Positions 17,761 through 26,584 of a stretch of DNA of 64,000 nt are shown piece by piece (the first letter of the stretch is position 1; every line of letters begins with the position of its first letter). The translations under genes were made by a program, and so were the position numbers. Origin of the DNA: SB11 sp965222995 (GTDB lineage Bacteria > Bacteroidota > Bacteroidia > UBA8524); assembly GCA_965222995.1 (NCBI GenBank), contig OZ244977.1, positions 1,860,001-1,924,000 on the forward strand, in the 5' to 3' direction. Below the pieces are notes generated by a model that worked only from the letters and a program-made list of their open reading frames with translations, had not been told where the DNA came from and did not search any database.

Positions 17761-20700
17761 TTGAAGTTAAAAGCACCATATAGTACTTTTTTAATTGCTT
17801 TATTGTTGTTGGTCTCATCATCTGTAACGGCACAAATAAAGTTTATTGAAAATAAAGGGCAGTGGGAAGACAATATAAAATACCGTGCTGAAGTACCGGG
17901 TGGCTTGCTTTTCTTAGAAAACGGCAGACTTTCATACTTATTTGTAGACCAAGAACCATTTAAAGAATTGCATGATAAGGGTGTATATACCAAGCCTGTT
18001 CAAATGCACTATTTTAGGGTTGTTTTTGAAGGTGCAAACCCATCACCAACTTATAAAAACGATTTAACTGCTGAAACCTATTATAATTTTTATTTGGGTA
18101 ATGACCCTAAAAAATGGGCTACTGGTGTTAATGCCCACGGTAAAGTTACTGTTGAAGAATTATATCCGGGTATTGATTTAGAAATATATGGTTCTACAAA
18201 TAACTCACTAAAATATAATTTGATTATAAGGCCCAATGCTGACCCTGATGTGATAAAAATGCGTTACGAAGGGTTAGATGATATGAAACTGAAAAGAGGG
18301 CAATTGCATTTAAAAACTTCTTTGGGAGAGATAAAAGAGCTTGCTCCGGTATGCTACCAATATGGAGATACTTCGTTGAAATATGTTAAAACCCTTTATT
18401 CTCTTAAAGACAATCTTTTAACTTTTGATATAAAGGAAAAATATAACAGAAGAAAATCTTTTATTATTGACCCTGAGCTTATTTTTAGTACCTATTCGGG
18501 TGCTTTTGGTGATAATTGGGGGTATACGGGCACATGGGATAATGATGGAAACGCCTATAGTGGCGGTGCTGCTTATTATTATACTACTAATGGGTTTTCT
18601 AATGGAAGCTTTCCAGCTACACCCGGTGCGTTTCAAACTACTTTCAAAAATGGAATTGAAGGAAACGGTTCAGACTTAGCCAGAGATGCAGCTATTTATA
18701 AAGTAAGCAGCGATGGCAAAACCCTTATTTATGCTACTTACTTAGGAGGAACCCATAATGAAGAGCCACACAGTATGATTGTCAATAGTAAAAATCAACT
18801 CGTGGTTTTTGGTACAACTTTTTCAGATAATTTTCCTGTTGCTACCAATGCCTATGACAACAAACTTGATGGGCTTGCAGATATTTTTGTTTTTGTTTTG
18901 AGTGCCGACGGGAAAGCCATGATAGGCTCTACCTTTATTGGTGGTAACGGTATTGATGGCTTAAACGGAAGTGCTTCTCCGGGTGAAACCCCTTTAGCTT
19001 ATAACTATGGCGACCAATACAGAGGTGAAGTTATTGTGGATGATAATGATAATATTTATGTAGCAGCGAGTACGCAATCAGGCAACGATTTTCCTGTAAA
19101 AAATGCTTTCCAGCCTGTTTTTGGAGGTTTACAAGACGGTTGTGTATTTAAACTTAACTCAACGGTTACCAATTTGGAATGGAGCAGTTATGTAGGTGGT
19201 GTAGGTTATGATATTTGCAATGGTATTGACCTTGACAGTAGAGGCAATGTATTGATAGCAGGGGGTACAACAGCTGGTATTGATAATATTATTGCGGGAA
19301 TGGGAGAAACTACAACCTATGGTGGTGGTGAAAGCGACGGGTTCTTAATAAAACTTCCAAAGCAGGGAAACCAAATACTCAATGCCACTTATATAGGAAC
19401 TAATGTTTATGACCAAGCTTATTTTGTAAAAGTAGATAACTATGATAACCCCTACGTTACAGGACAAACCAGAGGTAATTGGCCTGCAACTACCCCAATA
19501 TTTCACCAACCCAACGGGGGGCAATTTATAGTTCAGTATACACCTAATTTGCAATCTCGTATGCGCTCTATGACTTATGGAGACGGACAGTTTAAGCCTC
19601 AAATTTCGCTTTCAGCGTTTTTAGTTGATGAGTGCAATAGAATTTTCATAAGTGGCTGGGGAGGTGAAGTTAATGCTGCCCCATCAGGGCATGGAGGTTT
19701 TACTACGCAAATGTCTGTTACTGATGATGCTTTTCAAAAAACCACGGATGGTTCTGATTTTTATTTAGCTGTTTTCTCACAAAACTTAGATACCATTTTA
19801 TATGGTACATTTTATGGAGGATTACGTTTTCCTGTCCCACCTTCTGAGGGAGAACACGTGGATGGCGGTACAAGCAGATTCGACCGCAGAGGAATAATAT
19901 ACCAGTCGGTTTGTGCAGGTTGTGGCGGGAACAGTTTATTTCCTTCTACAGCAGGGGCACATTCAACAACTAACAAAAGTAATAACTGTAACAATGCCAT
20001 TTTTAAGATTGACTTTGAAAATCTTAACCACCCACCAATAGTAAATGATGCTACTTATACCATTGATGTGGGAGAAGAATTGAACTTCACTTACTTCGGC
20101 TCTGATATTGATAAATACGATACGCTTTTCATGAATGTTGATGAAAGTGCTTTTAACGACCCTATTTACCAGGGTAACCAACCCTCAATTAGCTATGACA
20201 AAGAAGGTTTACGCCAGTTGAACTTAAACTTCAGCTGGACTCCCGATTGCGACCATGTTACCGGTGATACCATTTTTATGAAGGTTGACCTTAAAGATTT
20301 AGGTTGCCCTGACAATAAAGAAGATAGTGCAACCATAAAAATATTGGTTACCCCTCCCCCTATTATTCCTCCTCCTGATGTACTTTGTGTAGTACCCACT
20401 ACCACAACAAGTTTAACGCTAAGGTGGACTAATGTGGATACAAGCAGCAAGTATTTTTCTCATTTTATGATTAAAAAGGTTGACCCACAGGGTAACGAGT
20501 TTGATATTGGTCCTTTTACCAAAGCCGATAAGTTTGAGTATGTAGATTTTGCAGTATCGGATTATAGAAACCGAAACTACTGCTATTATATATATACCGT
20601 AAATATTTGCGGTGAAAAAGGGGCTAACTCTTATACAGTGTGTACTATAGACCAGTTTAATGCTCCAATAAATACCACCCAAATAATTACTGCCACTGTT

Positions 20701-21501
20701 GAAGAAAATAAAAGAGTGAAGTTGGTATGGCTAGACAGTAAAGAAGATGATTTTGAATCGTACCTTATTTATAGGTCGCCAAGAACTACAGACCCTAAAG
20801 ACTTAAATTATACTTTCTACGGCTCAACCAATGCAGCTACAGATACCACTTTTATTGATGAAGAGGTTGATGTAAATAACCAGTCGTTTTGCTATAGAAT
20901 TCAAGTAACAGACCAATGCGGACACATTAGTAAGTTTAGTAATATAGGCTGTAATATTGTTTTAAGAGGTGCATCGGAACCTTACTTGCATAGATTAAAC
21001 TGGCAGAATTACTTGCATTGGGATAGTGGTGTTGCAGATTATGAATTGATTCGCTGGGACGATAGAAAAAACCCTGCTTCTATTTATAAAGGTGCTCCTG
21101 CTGTTTTAAACCATAGCGATGAGCAACTGGATTATGACTGGGGTGCATATTGGTATAAAGTAATTGCCACGGAAAAAGATGGTTATTTAGCTACCTCACA
21201 ATCAAACGAAGTACGCTTAATACAAAAACCTTTATTACATGTTCCTACTGCATTTACACCTACAGGCGATGGTTTAAATGATGTTTGGGGACAAGTGGAT
21301 GTATTTGTGAAAGACTACCACATGCAAGTGTTTAACCGTTGGGGGCAAAAAGTTTTTGAAAGCTTTGACAAAAACGAGCAATGGGACGGTTCATTTGCTA
21401 AAAAAGGACCTGCCGATGATGTATTTATTTGGCTGGTTCGTTACACGGGTTGGGATAACAGCATTACCATCAAAAAAGGAACTGTTACTATTTTGAATTA
21501 A
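17761..21501 (+). CDS. Giant SBBP/Fn3-like secreted protein with gliding-motility-associated C-terminal domain
   Basis: 1246 residues. The start is TTG at 17761: a stop codon lies 9 bases upstream in frame, and from this TTG a normal signal peptide follows (to 'VTAQIKF', about residue 25). 'FIENKGQWEDNIKYRA' marks the DUF7948-type N-terminal domain that precedes SBBP beta-propeller repeats; these appear as 'YATYLGGTHNEEPHS', 'WSSYVGGVGYDICNG', 'NATYIGTNVYDQAYF' and 'YGTFYGGLRF'. A Cys-rich loop 'SVCAGCGGNS', a cadherin/PKD-like domain and Fn3-like domains follow. The end ('VPTAFTPTGDGLNDVW' to 'GTVTIL') is the CHU_C type B T9SS signal. A surface-exposed adhesin or scaffold is inferred. Confidence 0.88.
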   Translation: MKLKAPYSTFLIALLLLVSSSVTAQIKFIENKGQWEDNIKYRAEVPGGLLFLENGRLSYLFVDQEPFKELHDKGVYTKPVQMHYFRVVFEGANPSPTYKNDLTAETYYNFYLGNDPKKWATGVNAHGKVTVEELYPGIDLEIYGSTNNSLKYNLIIRPNADPDVIKMRYEGLDDMKLKRGQLHLKTSLGEIKELAPVCYQYGDTSLKYVKTLYSLKDNLLTFDIKEKYNRRKSFIIDPELIFSTYSGAFGDNWGYTGTWDNDGNAYSGGAAYYYTTNGFSNGSFPATPGAFQTTFKNGIEGNGSDLARDAAIYKVSSDGKTLIYATYLGGTHNEEPHSMIVNSKNQLVVFGTTFSDNFPVATNAYDNKLDGLADIFVFVLSADGKAMIGSTFIGGNGIDGLNGSASPGETPLAYNYGDQYRGEVIVDDNDNIYVAASTQSGNDFPVKNAFQPVFGGLQDGCVFKLNSTVTNLEWSSYVGGVGYDICNGIDLDSRGNVLIAGGTTAGIDNIIAGMGETTTYGGGESDGFLIKLPKQGNQILNATYIGTNVYDQAYFVKVDNYDNPYVTGQTRGNWPATTPIFHQPNGGQFIVQYTPNLQSRMRSMTYGDGQFKPQISLSAFLVDECNRIFISGWGGEVNAAPSGHGGFTTQMSVTDDAFQKTTDGSDFYLAVFSQNLDTILYGTFYGGLRFPVPPSEGEHVDGGTSRFDRRGIIYQSVCAGCGGNSLFPSTAGAHSTTNKSNNCNNAIFKIDFENLNHPPIVNDATYTIDVGEELNFTYFGSDIDKYDTLFMNVDESAFNDPIYQGNQPSISYDKEGLRQLNLNFSWTPDCDHVTGDTIFMKVDLKDLGCPDNKEDSATIKILVTPPPIIPPPDVLCVVPTTTTSLTLRWTNVDTSSKYFSHFMIKKVDPQGNEFDIGPFTKADKFEYVDFAVSDYRNRNYCYYIYTVNICGEKGANSYTVCTIDQFNAPINTTQIITATVEENKRVKLVWLDSKEDDFESYLIYRSPRTTDPKDLNYTFYGSTNAATDTTFIDEEVDVNNQSFCYRIQVTDQCGHISKFSNIGCNIVLRGASEPYLHRLNWQNYLHWDSGVADYELIRWDDRKNPASIYKGAPAVLNHSDEQLDYDWGAYWYKVIATEKDGYLATSQSNEVRLIQKPLLHVPTAFTPTGDGLNDVWGQVDVFVKDYHMQVFNRWGQKVFESFDKNEQWDGSFAKKGPADDVFIWLVRYTGWDNSITIKKGTVTILN

Positions 21502-21890
21502 CGTTTCTTTTTTCTCTCCCTAAATACCATTTCATCCACCTCAATAGCCTCAAACAAGATTTCTGAGACTTGTTGCTCATCAATTTGCTTCACATCGGTG
21601 AAGTTTACAATAGCAACCTCTTTCCTCTTACCTAAATCTAACAACCCTTGTGAGTTTGACAATAAACTTCCTTTACATAGTCCAAATTGTACTCCTCGTT
21701 TTATTATAGAATAAGGCGCCGTTGAAGGCCAAATAAAACAAAGCCTGTAATTGATTTTAAAGTAAGGAACTCCGTATGATAGCTTTTCGCTTATTTTAGG
21801 TGAGGTGTTTAATATAATTTGTCTTAAATAACTTGTAATTTGCTTTTCCTGCCCTTCTAAAGTTTCAATATATTCTTCAACTTCATTCAC
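21498..21890 (-). CDS. DUF1801 (YdhG-like) protein
   Basis: 130 residues, GTG start at 21890. 'SEKLSYGVPYFKI' and the preceding helix are the DUF1801 core, a small alpha/beta fold of unknown biochemical function common in Bacteroidota and Bacillota. The C-terminus is basic ('RERKKKR'). Cytosolic. It lies 12 bases downstream of the LOG-family gene and is probably co-transcribed with it and HPPD. Its stop overlaps that of the convergent SBBP gene by 4 bases (TTAA). Confidence 0.82.
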   Translation of the reverse strand: MNEVEEYIETLEGQEKQITSYLRQIILNTSPKISEKLSYGVPYFKINYRLCFIWPSTAPYSIIKRGVQFGLCKGSLLSNSQGLLDLGKRKEVAIVNFTDVKQIDEQQVSEILFEAIEVDEMVFRERKKKR

Positions 21891-21902
21891 TACAGTTAAA
21901 GT

Positions 21903-22634
21903 TTATTTTTCACCCAAGTACCAGCGAGATTTTGGTTTTATTTTACGCAAACCGTACTTAACTACAGCATGCTTTTGTATATGCTGCATAGCTTCATGCA
22001 TATCATCGGTAATCAGCATCAAGTCTTTGTCTTCCTCATCAATGGTTTTTTCTTGAGCCATAAAATCAACAAACTCTAAAAACTTATCCCAATACGTTTT
22101 GCCCATTAACACTACAGGGAAGTTATCTATTTTTTTGGTTTGTATCAGGGTCAATACTTCTGCCATCTCATCTAAAGTACCAAAACCACCGGGTAATACA
22201 ACTAATGCGTAACTATATTTTACCAGAAAAACTTTGCGTACAAAAAAGTATCTAATTCCAACCCATTTGTGTAAATATTTGTTGGGGTATTGTTCAAAAG
22301 GTAATTCAATGTTACAACCCACGCTTACTCCGTCGTTCTCAAAAGCACCTCTATTAGCAGCTTCCATAACGCCCGGGCCTCCACCTGTCATCACAGTAAA
22401 ACCCAGTTTACTCAACTCCTTCCCCACTTCAACACCCAGTTTGTAATATTTATGGTCTTCTTTAAAACGTGCCGAACCGAAAACAGTAACGCAAGGCCCA
22501 ACGAAATGCAGCACCCTAAATCCTCTTACAAACTCCCAAAAAACTTTAAAGGCTAAACCAAGTTCTTTAATCCGCTGGCGCGGTCCCTCAAGCAAAAACC
22601 TCTCTTCCTTACTGTGCGGTTTCTTATCTGTCAT
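21903..22634 (-). CDS. LOG-family (TIGR00730) nucleotide 5'-monophosphate phosphoribohydrolase-like protein
   Basis: 243 residues. The Rossmann-like core carries 'VFGSARF' (about 52), 'TGGGPGVMEAANRGA' (about 82-96) and the hallmark 'PGGFGTLDEMAEVLT' (about 149-163), where Arg/Glu residues hydrolyse cytokinin- or purine-nucleotide N-glycosidic bonds in LOG enzymes (formerly misannotated as lysine decarboxylase). Cytosolic. It begins 3 bases after the HPPD stop, so the two are in one transcript. No pathway link between them is obvious. The bacterial substrate is unknown. Confidence 0.88.
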   Translation of the reverse strand: MTDKKPHSKEERFLLEGPRQRIKELGLAFKVFWEFVRGFRVLHFVGPCVTVFGSARFKEDHKYYKLGVEVGKELSKLGFTVMTGGGPGVMEAANRGAFENDGVSVGCNIELPFEQYPNKYLHKWVGIRYFFVRKVFLVKYSYALVVLPGGFGTLDEMAEVLTLIQTKKIDNFPVVLMGKTYWDKFLEFVDFMAQEKTIDEEDKDLMLITDDMHEAMQHIQKHAVVKYGLRKIKPKSRWYLGEK

Positions 22635-22637
22635 CTA

Positions 22638-23762
22638 TTATAAATTCCCTCTCAACTCTTGCTCACGCTCAATAGCTTCAAACAAAGCTTTAAAATTACC
22701 TTTACCGAATGATTTTGCCCCTTTACGTTGAATTATTTCATAGAAAAGTGTAGGTCTGTCTTCTACAGGTTTGGTAAATATTTGTAGTAAATACCCTTCA
22801 TCATCACGGTCTATCAAAATACCCAATTTCGAAAGTGGTTCAAGGTCTTCATCAATTTTTCCTACACGGTCCAGCACTGTTTCATAGTATGTTGCAGGTA
22901 CTCTTAAAAACTCAACGCCCCTATTCTGCAATTCGGTAACCGTTTCAATAATATTATTGGTAGCAATGGCAACGTGTTGTACGCCTTGCCCCTTATAGAA
23001 GTCTAAATACTCTTCAATTTGTGATTTCTTTTTACCCTCGGCAGGTTCATTTATTGGGAACTTGATGCGACCGTTTCCATTACTCATTACCTTACTCATT
23101 AGCGCAGAGTATTCGGTACTGATATCTTTATCATCAAACGATACTATTTGTTGGAAACCCATTACTTTGGCATAAAAATCTACCCAAGTATTCATTTCGT
23201 TCCAATCTACATTTCCAACACAGTGGTCTACATATAGCAATCCTACTTCTGAGGGGTTATATGTACTTTCCCATTTTTTATACCCCGGTAAAAAATCACC
23301 GTTATAGTTTTTACGCTCTACAAATATGTGTACTGTATCACCATAAGTATGGATGCCTGAACGTACTACTTCGCCATGCTCGTCTTTCTCAACCATCGGC
23401 TCCATATAACTTTTTGCACCACGCTGAGTAGTTTCTTCCCACGCCTTGCGTGCATCATCAACCCAAAGTGCCAGTACTTTAACACCATCGCCATGTTCAT
23501 ATATATGGTCTGCAATAGGGTTGTTATTATCAAGTGGAGTAGTAAATACAAAACGTAGTTTGTTTTGTACTAATACATACGAAGCACGGTCTTTCACTCC
23601 TGTTTCAGGTCCTGCATAAGCAAGACTTTGAAAACCAAATGCTGTTTTATAATAATGTGCCGCTTGCTTGGCATTACCCACATAAAACTCAACATAATCT
23701 GTACCGTTTAAGGGTAAAAAATCTTTTGCTGTATCCGTATCTTGAAGTGCTACTCTTTCCAT
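22638..23762 (-). CDS. hppD: 4-hydroxyphenylpyruvate dioxygenase
   Basis: 374 residues, two VOC-fold halves. The Fe(II) ligands of HPPD are in place: His in 'YVDHCVGNV' (about 178), His in 'GVQHVAIAT' (about 261) and Glu in 'FYEIIQRKG' (about 343). The enzyme converts 4-hydroxyphenylpyruvate and O2 to homogentisate and CO2 in tyrosine catabolism. Homogentisate dioxygenase, the next enzyme, is encoded 1.6 kb upstream on the same strand (25345-26502), with three small genes between. A -7 element TACCTTTG lies 26 bases before the ATG, so it has its own promoter. Confidence 0.96.
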   Translation of the reverse strand: MERVALQDTDTAKDFLPLNGTDYVEFYVGNAKQAAHYYKTAFGFQSLAYAGPETGVKDRASYVLVQNKLRFVFTTPLDNNNPIADHIYEHGDGVKVLALWVDDARKAWEETTQRGAKSYMEPMVEKDEHGEVVRSGIHTYGDTVHIFVERKNYNGDFLPGYKKWESTYNPSEVGLLYVDHCVGNVDWNEMNTWVDFYAKVMGFQQIVSFDDKDISTEYSALMSKVMSNGNGRIKFPINEPAEGKKKSQIEEYLDFYKGQGVQHVAIATNNIIETVTELQNRGVEFLRVPATYYETVLDRVGKIDEDLEPLSKLGILIDRDDEGYLLQIFTKPVEDRPTLFYEIIQRKGAKSFGKGNFKALFEAIEREQELRGNL

Positions 23763-23788
23763 TAAGTTAACTCGTTTTAAAAGGACAG

Positions 23789-23796
23789 CAAAGGTA
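23789..23796 (-). promoter_or_regulatory. -7 element TACCTTTG for HPPD
   Basis: Exact TAnnTTTG on the minus strand, 26 bases before ATG 23762. It supports a promoter separate from the preceding small genes, which end in a terminator here. Confidence 0.55.
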
Positions 23797-23850
23797 ATGA
23801 TTTTACATTATTTAAGGTATTCAGGTTAACTGTGTTGCTTACCAAATAAT

Positions 23851-23876
23851 AAAAAAGCCCCTTATCGGGGCTTTTA
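23851..23876 (-). terminator. Intrinsic terminator
   Basis: Stem AAAAGCCCC / GGGGCTTTT (23853-23861, 23867-23875) with a 5-base loop lies immediately after the stop of the PepSY-like gene. Confidence 0.88.
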
Positions 23877-24317
23877 TTATTCATCATCACTTTCTAACGG
23901 GTTTCCATCTTTATCAAAAAAGGCCTCTCGTTTTTTCAATCCTTTTTTGTATTCAATTTCATAAAAAGAAATTTTAGGGGTTTCCACCTTTTCTACTCCT
24001 TTTATTTTTACTTTAGGATAGGCAGCTTTAAAAGCCGATGCTACTTTTTCAGGTAATTCTTTGGCAGTAATTTCTGTTTCTGTTTCCAGCCAAGTACCGT
24101 CTTCACTAAAAGTAGCTTCATACTCTACTTTTTCAAGTTCAAACTCAACCTCATAATTCAGGTCGTCTTTTTCCCACTCCACATCAGTTGCCTTTGGGTA
24201 TTTCTTATTAAAAGCTTCTAATACTGCTTGTGGTACTTCTGTTTTATTTATTGCAGCCGTTACACTATTAAGCCCAATGGCTATAAGCATAATTAGCCCT
24301 ACTATTTTTAATTTCAT
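23877..24317 (-). CDS. PepSY-like (beta-lactamase-inhibitor-fold) secreted protein, copy 1
   Basis: 146 residues. A signal peptide ends near 'VTAAIN' (about 20-22). The mature protein has two repeats of the PepSY-like pattern: 'VPQAVLEAFNKKYPKATDVEWEK' then 'YEATFSEDGTWLE', and 'LPEKVASAFKAAYPKVKIKGVEKV' then 'KREAFFDKDG'. Such periplasmic proteins (putative PF11396) have no settled function. Paralogue of the protein at 24828-25292. Strongly acidic tail (ESDDE). It probably follows 24374-24766 in the same transcript, before a good terminator. Confidence 0.85.
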   Translation of the reverse strand: MKLKIVGLIMLIAIGLNSVTAAINKTEVPQAVLEAFNKKYPKATDVEWEKDDLNYEVEFELEKVEYEATFSEDGTWLETETEITAKELPEKVASAFKAAYPKVKIKGVEKVETPKISFYEIEYKKGLKKREAFFDKDGNPLESDDE

Positions 24318-24373
24318 GTGTTTAATTATTTAATTTTTTTTGAATTATTGTAATTGAAAGCAAGCTTAAATAA

Positions 24374-24766
24374 TTAGACAGTTGGTGGTTTGAAAACCCG
24401 CGTATTATAATTGCCTTTATAGTTTTCTGCTAAGGGTTGCCAAAATAGTTGTATTGCATATACAGCTTGTGTGTATGTGGCTTCAATAGGTATGCAAAAG
24501 TGGGTTTGCTGAAAAAACTTTTCGCTTTGCTGAGGGCTATGTGGCTTTTGCTCATCACCATCTTCATGATTATCAAATACTCCGTCAATATTTACCAAAT
24601 GGTCAGTAATAAATTCCCAAGCATTCATATCAGGATGCTCATGCTTTTTGCAGTCCTCATACATTTGTTGCAACTGAGGTAATAAGGCAAAATTGCCCAT
24701 AGGTAGCAATAGACTTCCTAAAGAAAAATAAAGAAACATGGGTATGCTTATAATCCGTTTCAGCAT
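24374..24766 (-). CDS. Small His-rich protein, family often seen in metal-efflux loci
   Basis: 130 residues. A hydrophobic N-terminus (about 1-22) is a signal or anchor. 'LPMGNFALLPQLQQMYEDC' followed by 'FITDHLVNIDGVFDNHEDGDEQKPH' matches, from memory, a small uncharacterised Bacteroidota family encoded beside CusA/CzcA-type metal efflux pumps. His, Asp and Glu around residues 40-85 could bind metal. No efflux genes are in this window; the neighbours are two PepSY-like proteins. Function unknown; the metal link is inference. Confidence 0.72.
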   Translation of the reverse strand: MLKRIISIPMFLYFSLGSLLLPMGNFALLPQLQQMYEDCKKHEHPDMNAWEFITDHLVNIDGVFDNHEDGDEQKPHSPQQSEKFFQQTHFCIPIEATYTQAVYAIQLFWQPLAENYKGNYNTRVFKPPTV

Positions 24767-24801
24767 ATATCAAATTTAATTATTTCTTTATTTTTCTCTC
24801 A

Positions 24802-24826
24802 TAAAAAAGCCCCTACGGGGCTTTCA
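24802..24826 (-). terminator. Intrinsic terminator
   Basis: Stem AAAGCCCC / GGGGCTTT with a 3-base loop lies directly after the stop of the second PepSY-like gene (24828). Confidence 0.85.
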
Positions 24827-24827
24827 A

Positions 24828-25292
24828 TTAATCTCTATCATATTTTTCTTCTTCATCTTCACTAAAATCAGGCACTCTATCACCGTCAGGCTTTAAGTAA
24901 ACTTCCTGCATTTCTCCATCTTCTTTATATTCTACCTCATACACAGAGCCTCTAACCCCTTTTTCAATAAGTACAACTTGTAACATTTTAGCATCAGGAA
25001 AAAGCGTACCAAACGAAGTTCTTATAGCAACGGGTTCTTTGCCTTTTTCAATTATAATACCTGTTTCCCTCCACTCACCGGTTTGTTTGTACGATGCCTC
25101 GTAATTTTTGCCATTACGAGTGAATTCTGCCTCATATTCGTTTCCCATTTTATACCAATTTACGTTTGAAGCATCGGTATACATTTCTTTGAACTTTTCT
25201 AAAACGGCTTGCGGAACTTCGGTATTTGTTGCTGCAATAATACTACTTGCCAGCATTAAAAAAATTACTGTTAATATAGTTTTCTGTTTCAT
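24828..25292 (-). CDS. PepSY-like (beta-lactamase-inhibitor-fold) secreted protein, copy 2
   Basis: 154 residues. The signal peptide ends near 'IIAATN' (about 20). It has the same two-repeat pattern as 23877-24317: 'VPQAVLEKFKEMYTDASNVNWYK' with 'YEASYKQTGEWRE', and a second half ending 'MQEVYLKPDG'. The second repeat is less regular than in copy 1. The tail is acidic ('FSEDEEEKYD'). Periplasmic; role unknown. It starts 52 bases downstream of homogentisate dioxygenase and ends at its own terminator. Confidence 0.83.
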   Translation of the reverse strand: MKQKTILTVIFLMLASSIIAATNTEVPQAVLEKFKEMYTDASNVNWYKMGNEYEAEFTRNGKNYEASYKQTGEWRETGIIIEKGKEPVAIRTSFGTLFPDAKMLQVVLIEKGVRGSVYEVEYKEDGEMQEVYLKPDGDRVPDFSEDEEEKYDRD

Positions 25293-25344
25293 AATTGTTT
25301 GTTTTGCTTATACTTACATAACAAACTTGTACAGAAAATGTTTA

Positions 25345-26502
25345 CTATTCTACCCAACTCTTCCAATAGTCAGGGTCTTCAAGGGCTATTGCCTGTTCGG
25401 TAATTTGCAATGGATAAAAAGGGTCTATCATTACAGCTAGCTCCAGCGTTTCTTTAGCTCCTATAGATTTCTCTACTGTGCCCGGATGAGGTCCGTGAGG
25501 TATACCTTTCGGATGTAGGGTAATCATCCCTTTTTCTACATGCTTGCGGCTCATGAAATCACCATCTACATAGTACAATATTTCATCGCTATCTATATTA
25601 CTGTGGTTATAAGGTGCCGGAATGGATTGTGGGTGATAATCGAACAAACGAGGGCAGAATGAGCAAATAACAAAGTTATGCCCCTCAAAGGTTTGGTGTA
25701 CAGGTGGTGGTTGGTGTATACGCCCTGTAATAGGCTCAAAATTATGGATTGAAAATCCGTAAGGGTAAACATACCCGTCCCAACCTACTACATCAAAAGG
25801 ATGTGTGGCATAAGTATAAGGCCAAATCATCCCTTGCTTTTTTATCATTACCTTAAACTCGCCCTTTTCATCATGTGTTTGAAGGTTTTCGGGCAACTTA
25901 ATATCACGCTCACAATAAGGACTATGCTCTAACAATTGCCCGAAATTGTTTCTATATCTTTTGGGAGGAACTATTGGGCTAAATGATTCTGTAATAAACA
26001 GTCTGTTATCTTCACCATCAAACTCTAGTTGGTAAATAGTCCCTCTAGGTATTACTAAATAGTCTCCATATTCAAAAGGTATTTCACCATAGAGAGATTT
26101 CAGCTTTCCTGTACCTTTATGTACAAAAATTACCTCATCAGCATCGGTATTTTTATAAAAGTAGCCTGTTGTTGATTTTTTGGGTGCTGCACTACTGATA
26201 TGTAAATCGTTATTTACCAACAAAGGCACTCTGCTTTCTAAATAATCGTCTTTTGCAGGTACATTATACGTTAAAAAACTACGGTGTTGCATATTTTTAG
26301 CAACAGCCACCTTTGGCTCAACACTATAGGGTTCTCCTATAGCTTTAACTAAAGTTGGCGGGTAGCAGTGGTATACCAATGAATATATATTTGAAAAACC
26401 TTCGGTAGATACAAGTTCTTCGGCATATAACTCACCATCGGGCTTGCGATAAACCGTATGGCGTTTTTGTGGAATATTTCCCAGTTTATAGTAAAATGGC
26501 AT
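25345..26502 (-). CDS. hmgA: Homogentisate 1,2-dioxygenase
   Basis: 385 residues, cupin-fold. His-rich motifs near the C-terminus match the Fe(II) site of homogentisate dioxygenase: 'RIHQPPPVHQTFEGHNFVI' (about 259-277), 'YNHSNIDSDEILYYV' (about 298-312, with the Glu ligand) and 'PKGIPHGPHPG' (about 331-341). It opens the ring of homogentisate to maleylacetoacetate, the step after HPPD in tyrosine degradation. Shorter than the ~440-residue proteobacterial and eukaryotic enzymes, in line with the Bacteroidota form. The -7 box is only 4 bases from the ATG, which predicts a leaderless mRNA. Confidence 0.93.
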   Translation of the reverse strand: MPFYYKLGNIPQKRHTVYRKPDGELYAEELVSTEGFSNIYSLVYHCYPPTLVKAIGEPYSVEPKVAVAKNMQHRSFLTYNVPAKDDYLESRVPLLVNNDLHISSAAPKKSTTGYFYKNTDADEVIFVHKGTGKLKSLYGEIPFEYGDYLVIPRGTIYQLEFDGEDNRLFITESFSPIVPPKRYRNNFGQLLEHSPYCERDIKLPENLQTHDEKGEFKVMIKKQGMIWPYTYATHPFDVVGWDGYVYPYGFSIHNFEPITGRIHQPPPVHQTFEGHNFVICSFCPRLFDYHPQSIPAPYNHSNIDSDEILYYVDGDFMSRKHVEKGMITLHPKGIPHGPHPGTVEKSIGAKETLELAVMIDPFYPLQITEQAIALEDPDYWKSWVE

Positions 26503-26506
26503 AAAA

Positions 26507-26514
26507 CAAAGATA
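26507..26514 (-). promoter_or_regulatory. -7 element TATCTTTG, leaderless arrangement
   Basis: Exact TAnnTTTG with just 4 bases before the ATG at 26502. Transcription should begin at or beside the start codon. Confidence 0.6.
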
Positions 26515-26540
26515 TTAAAATCAAAAAGTTAAGAAATGAA

Positions 26541-26566
26541 AAAAGGGGCTTTGAAGCCCCTTTATA
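26541..26566 (-). terminator. Terminator of the thrS-infC-rpmI-rplT operon
   Basis: Stem AAAGGGGCTT / AAGCCCCTTT (26542-26551, 26554-26563) plus a T run on the minus strand, just after rplT. Confidence 0.88.
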
Positions 26567-26584
26567 GTTTCTGAAATATTTTTC

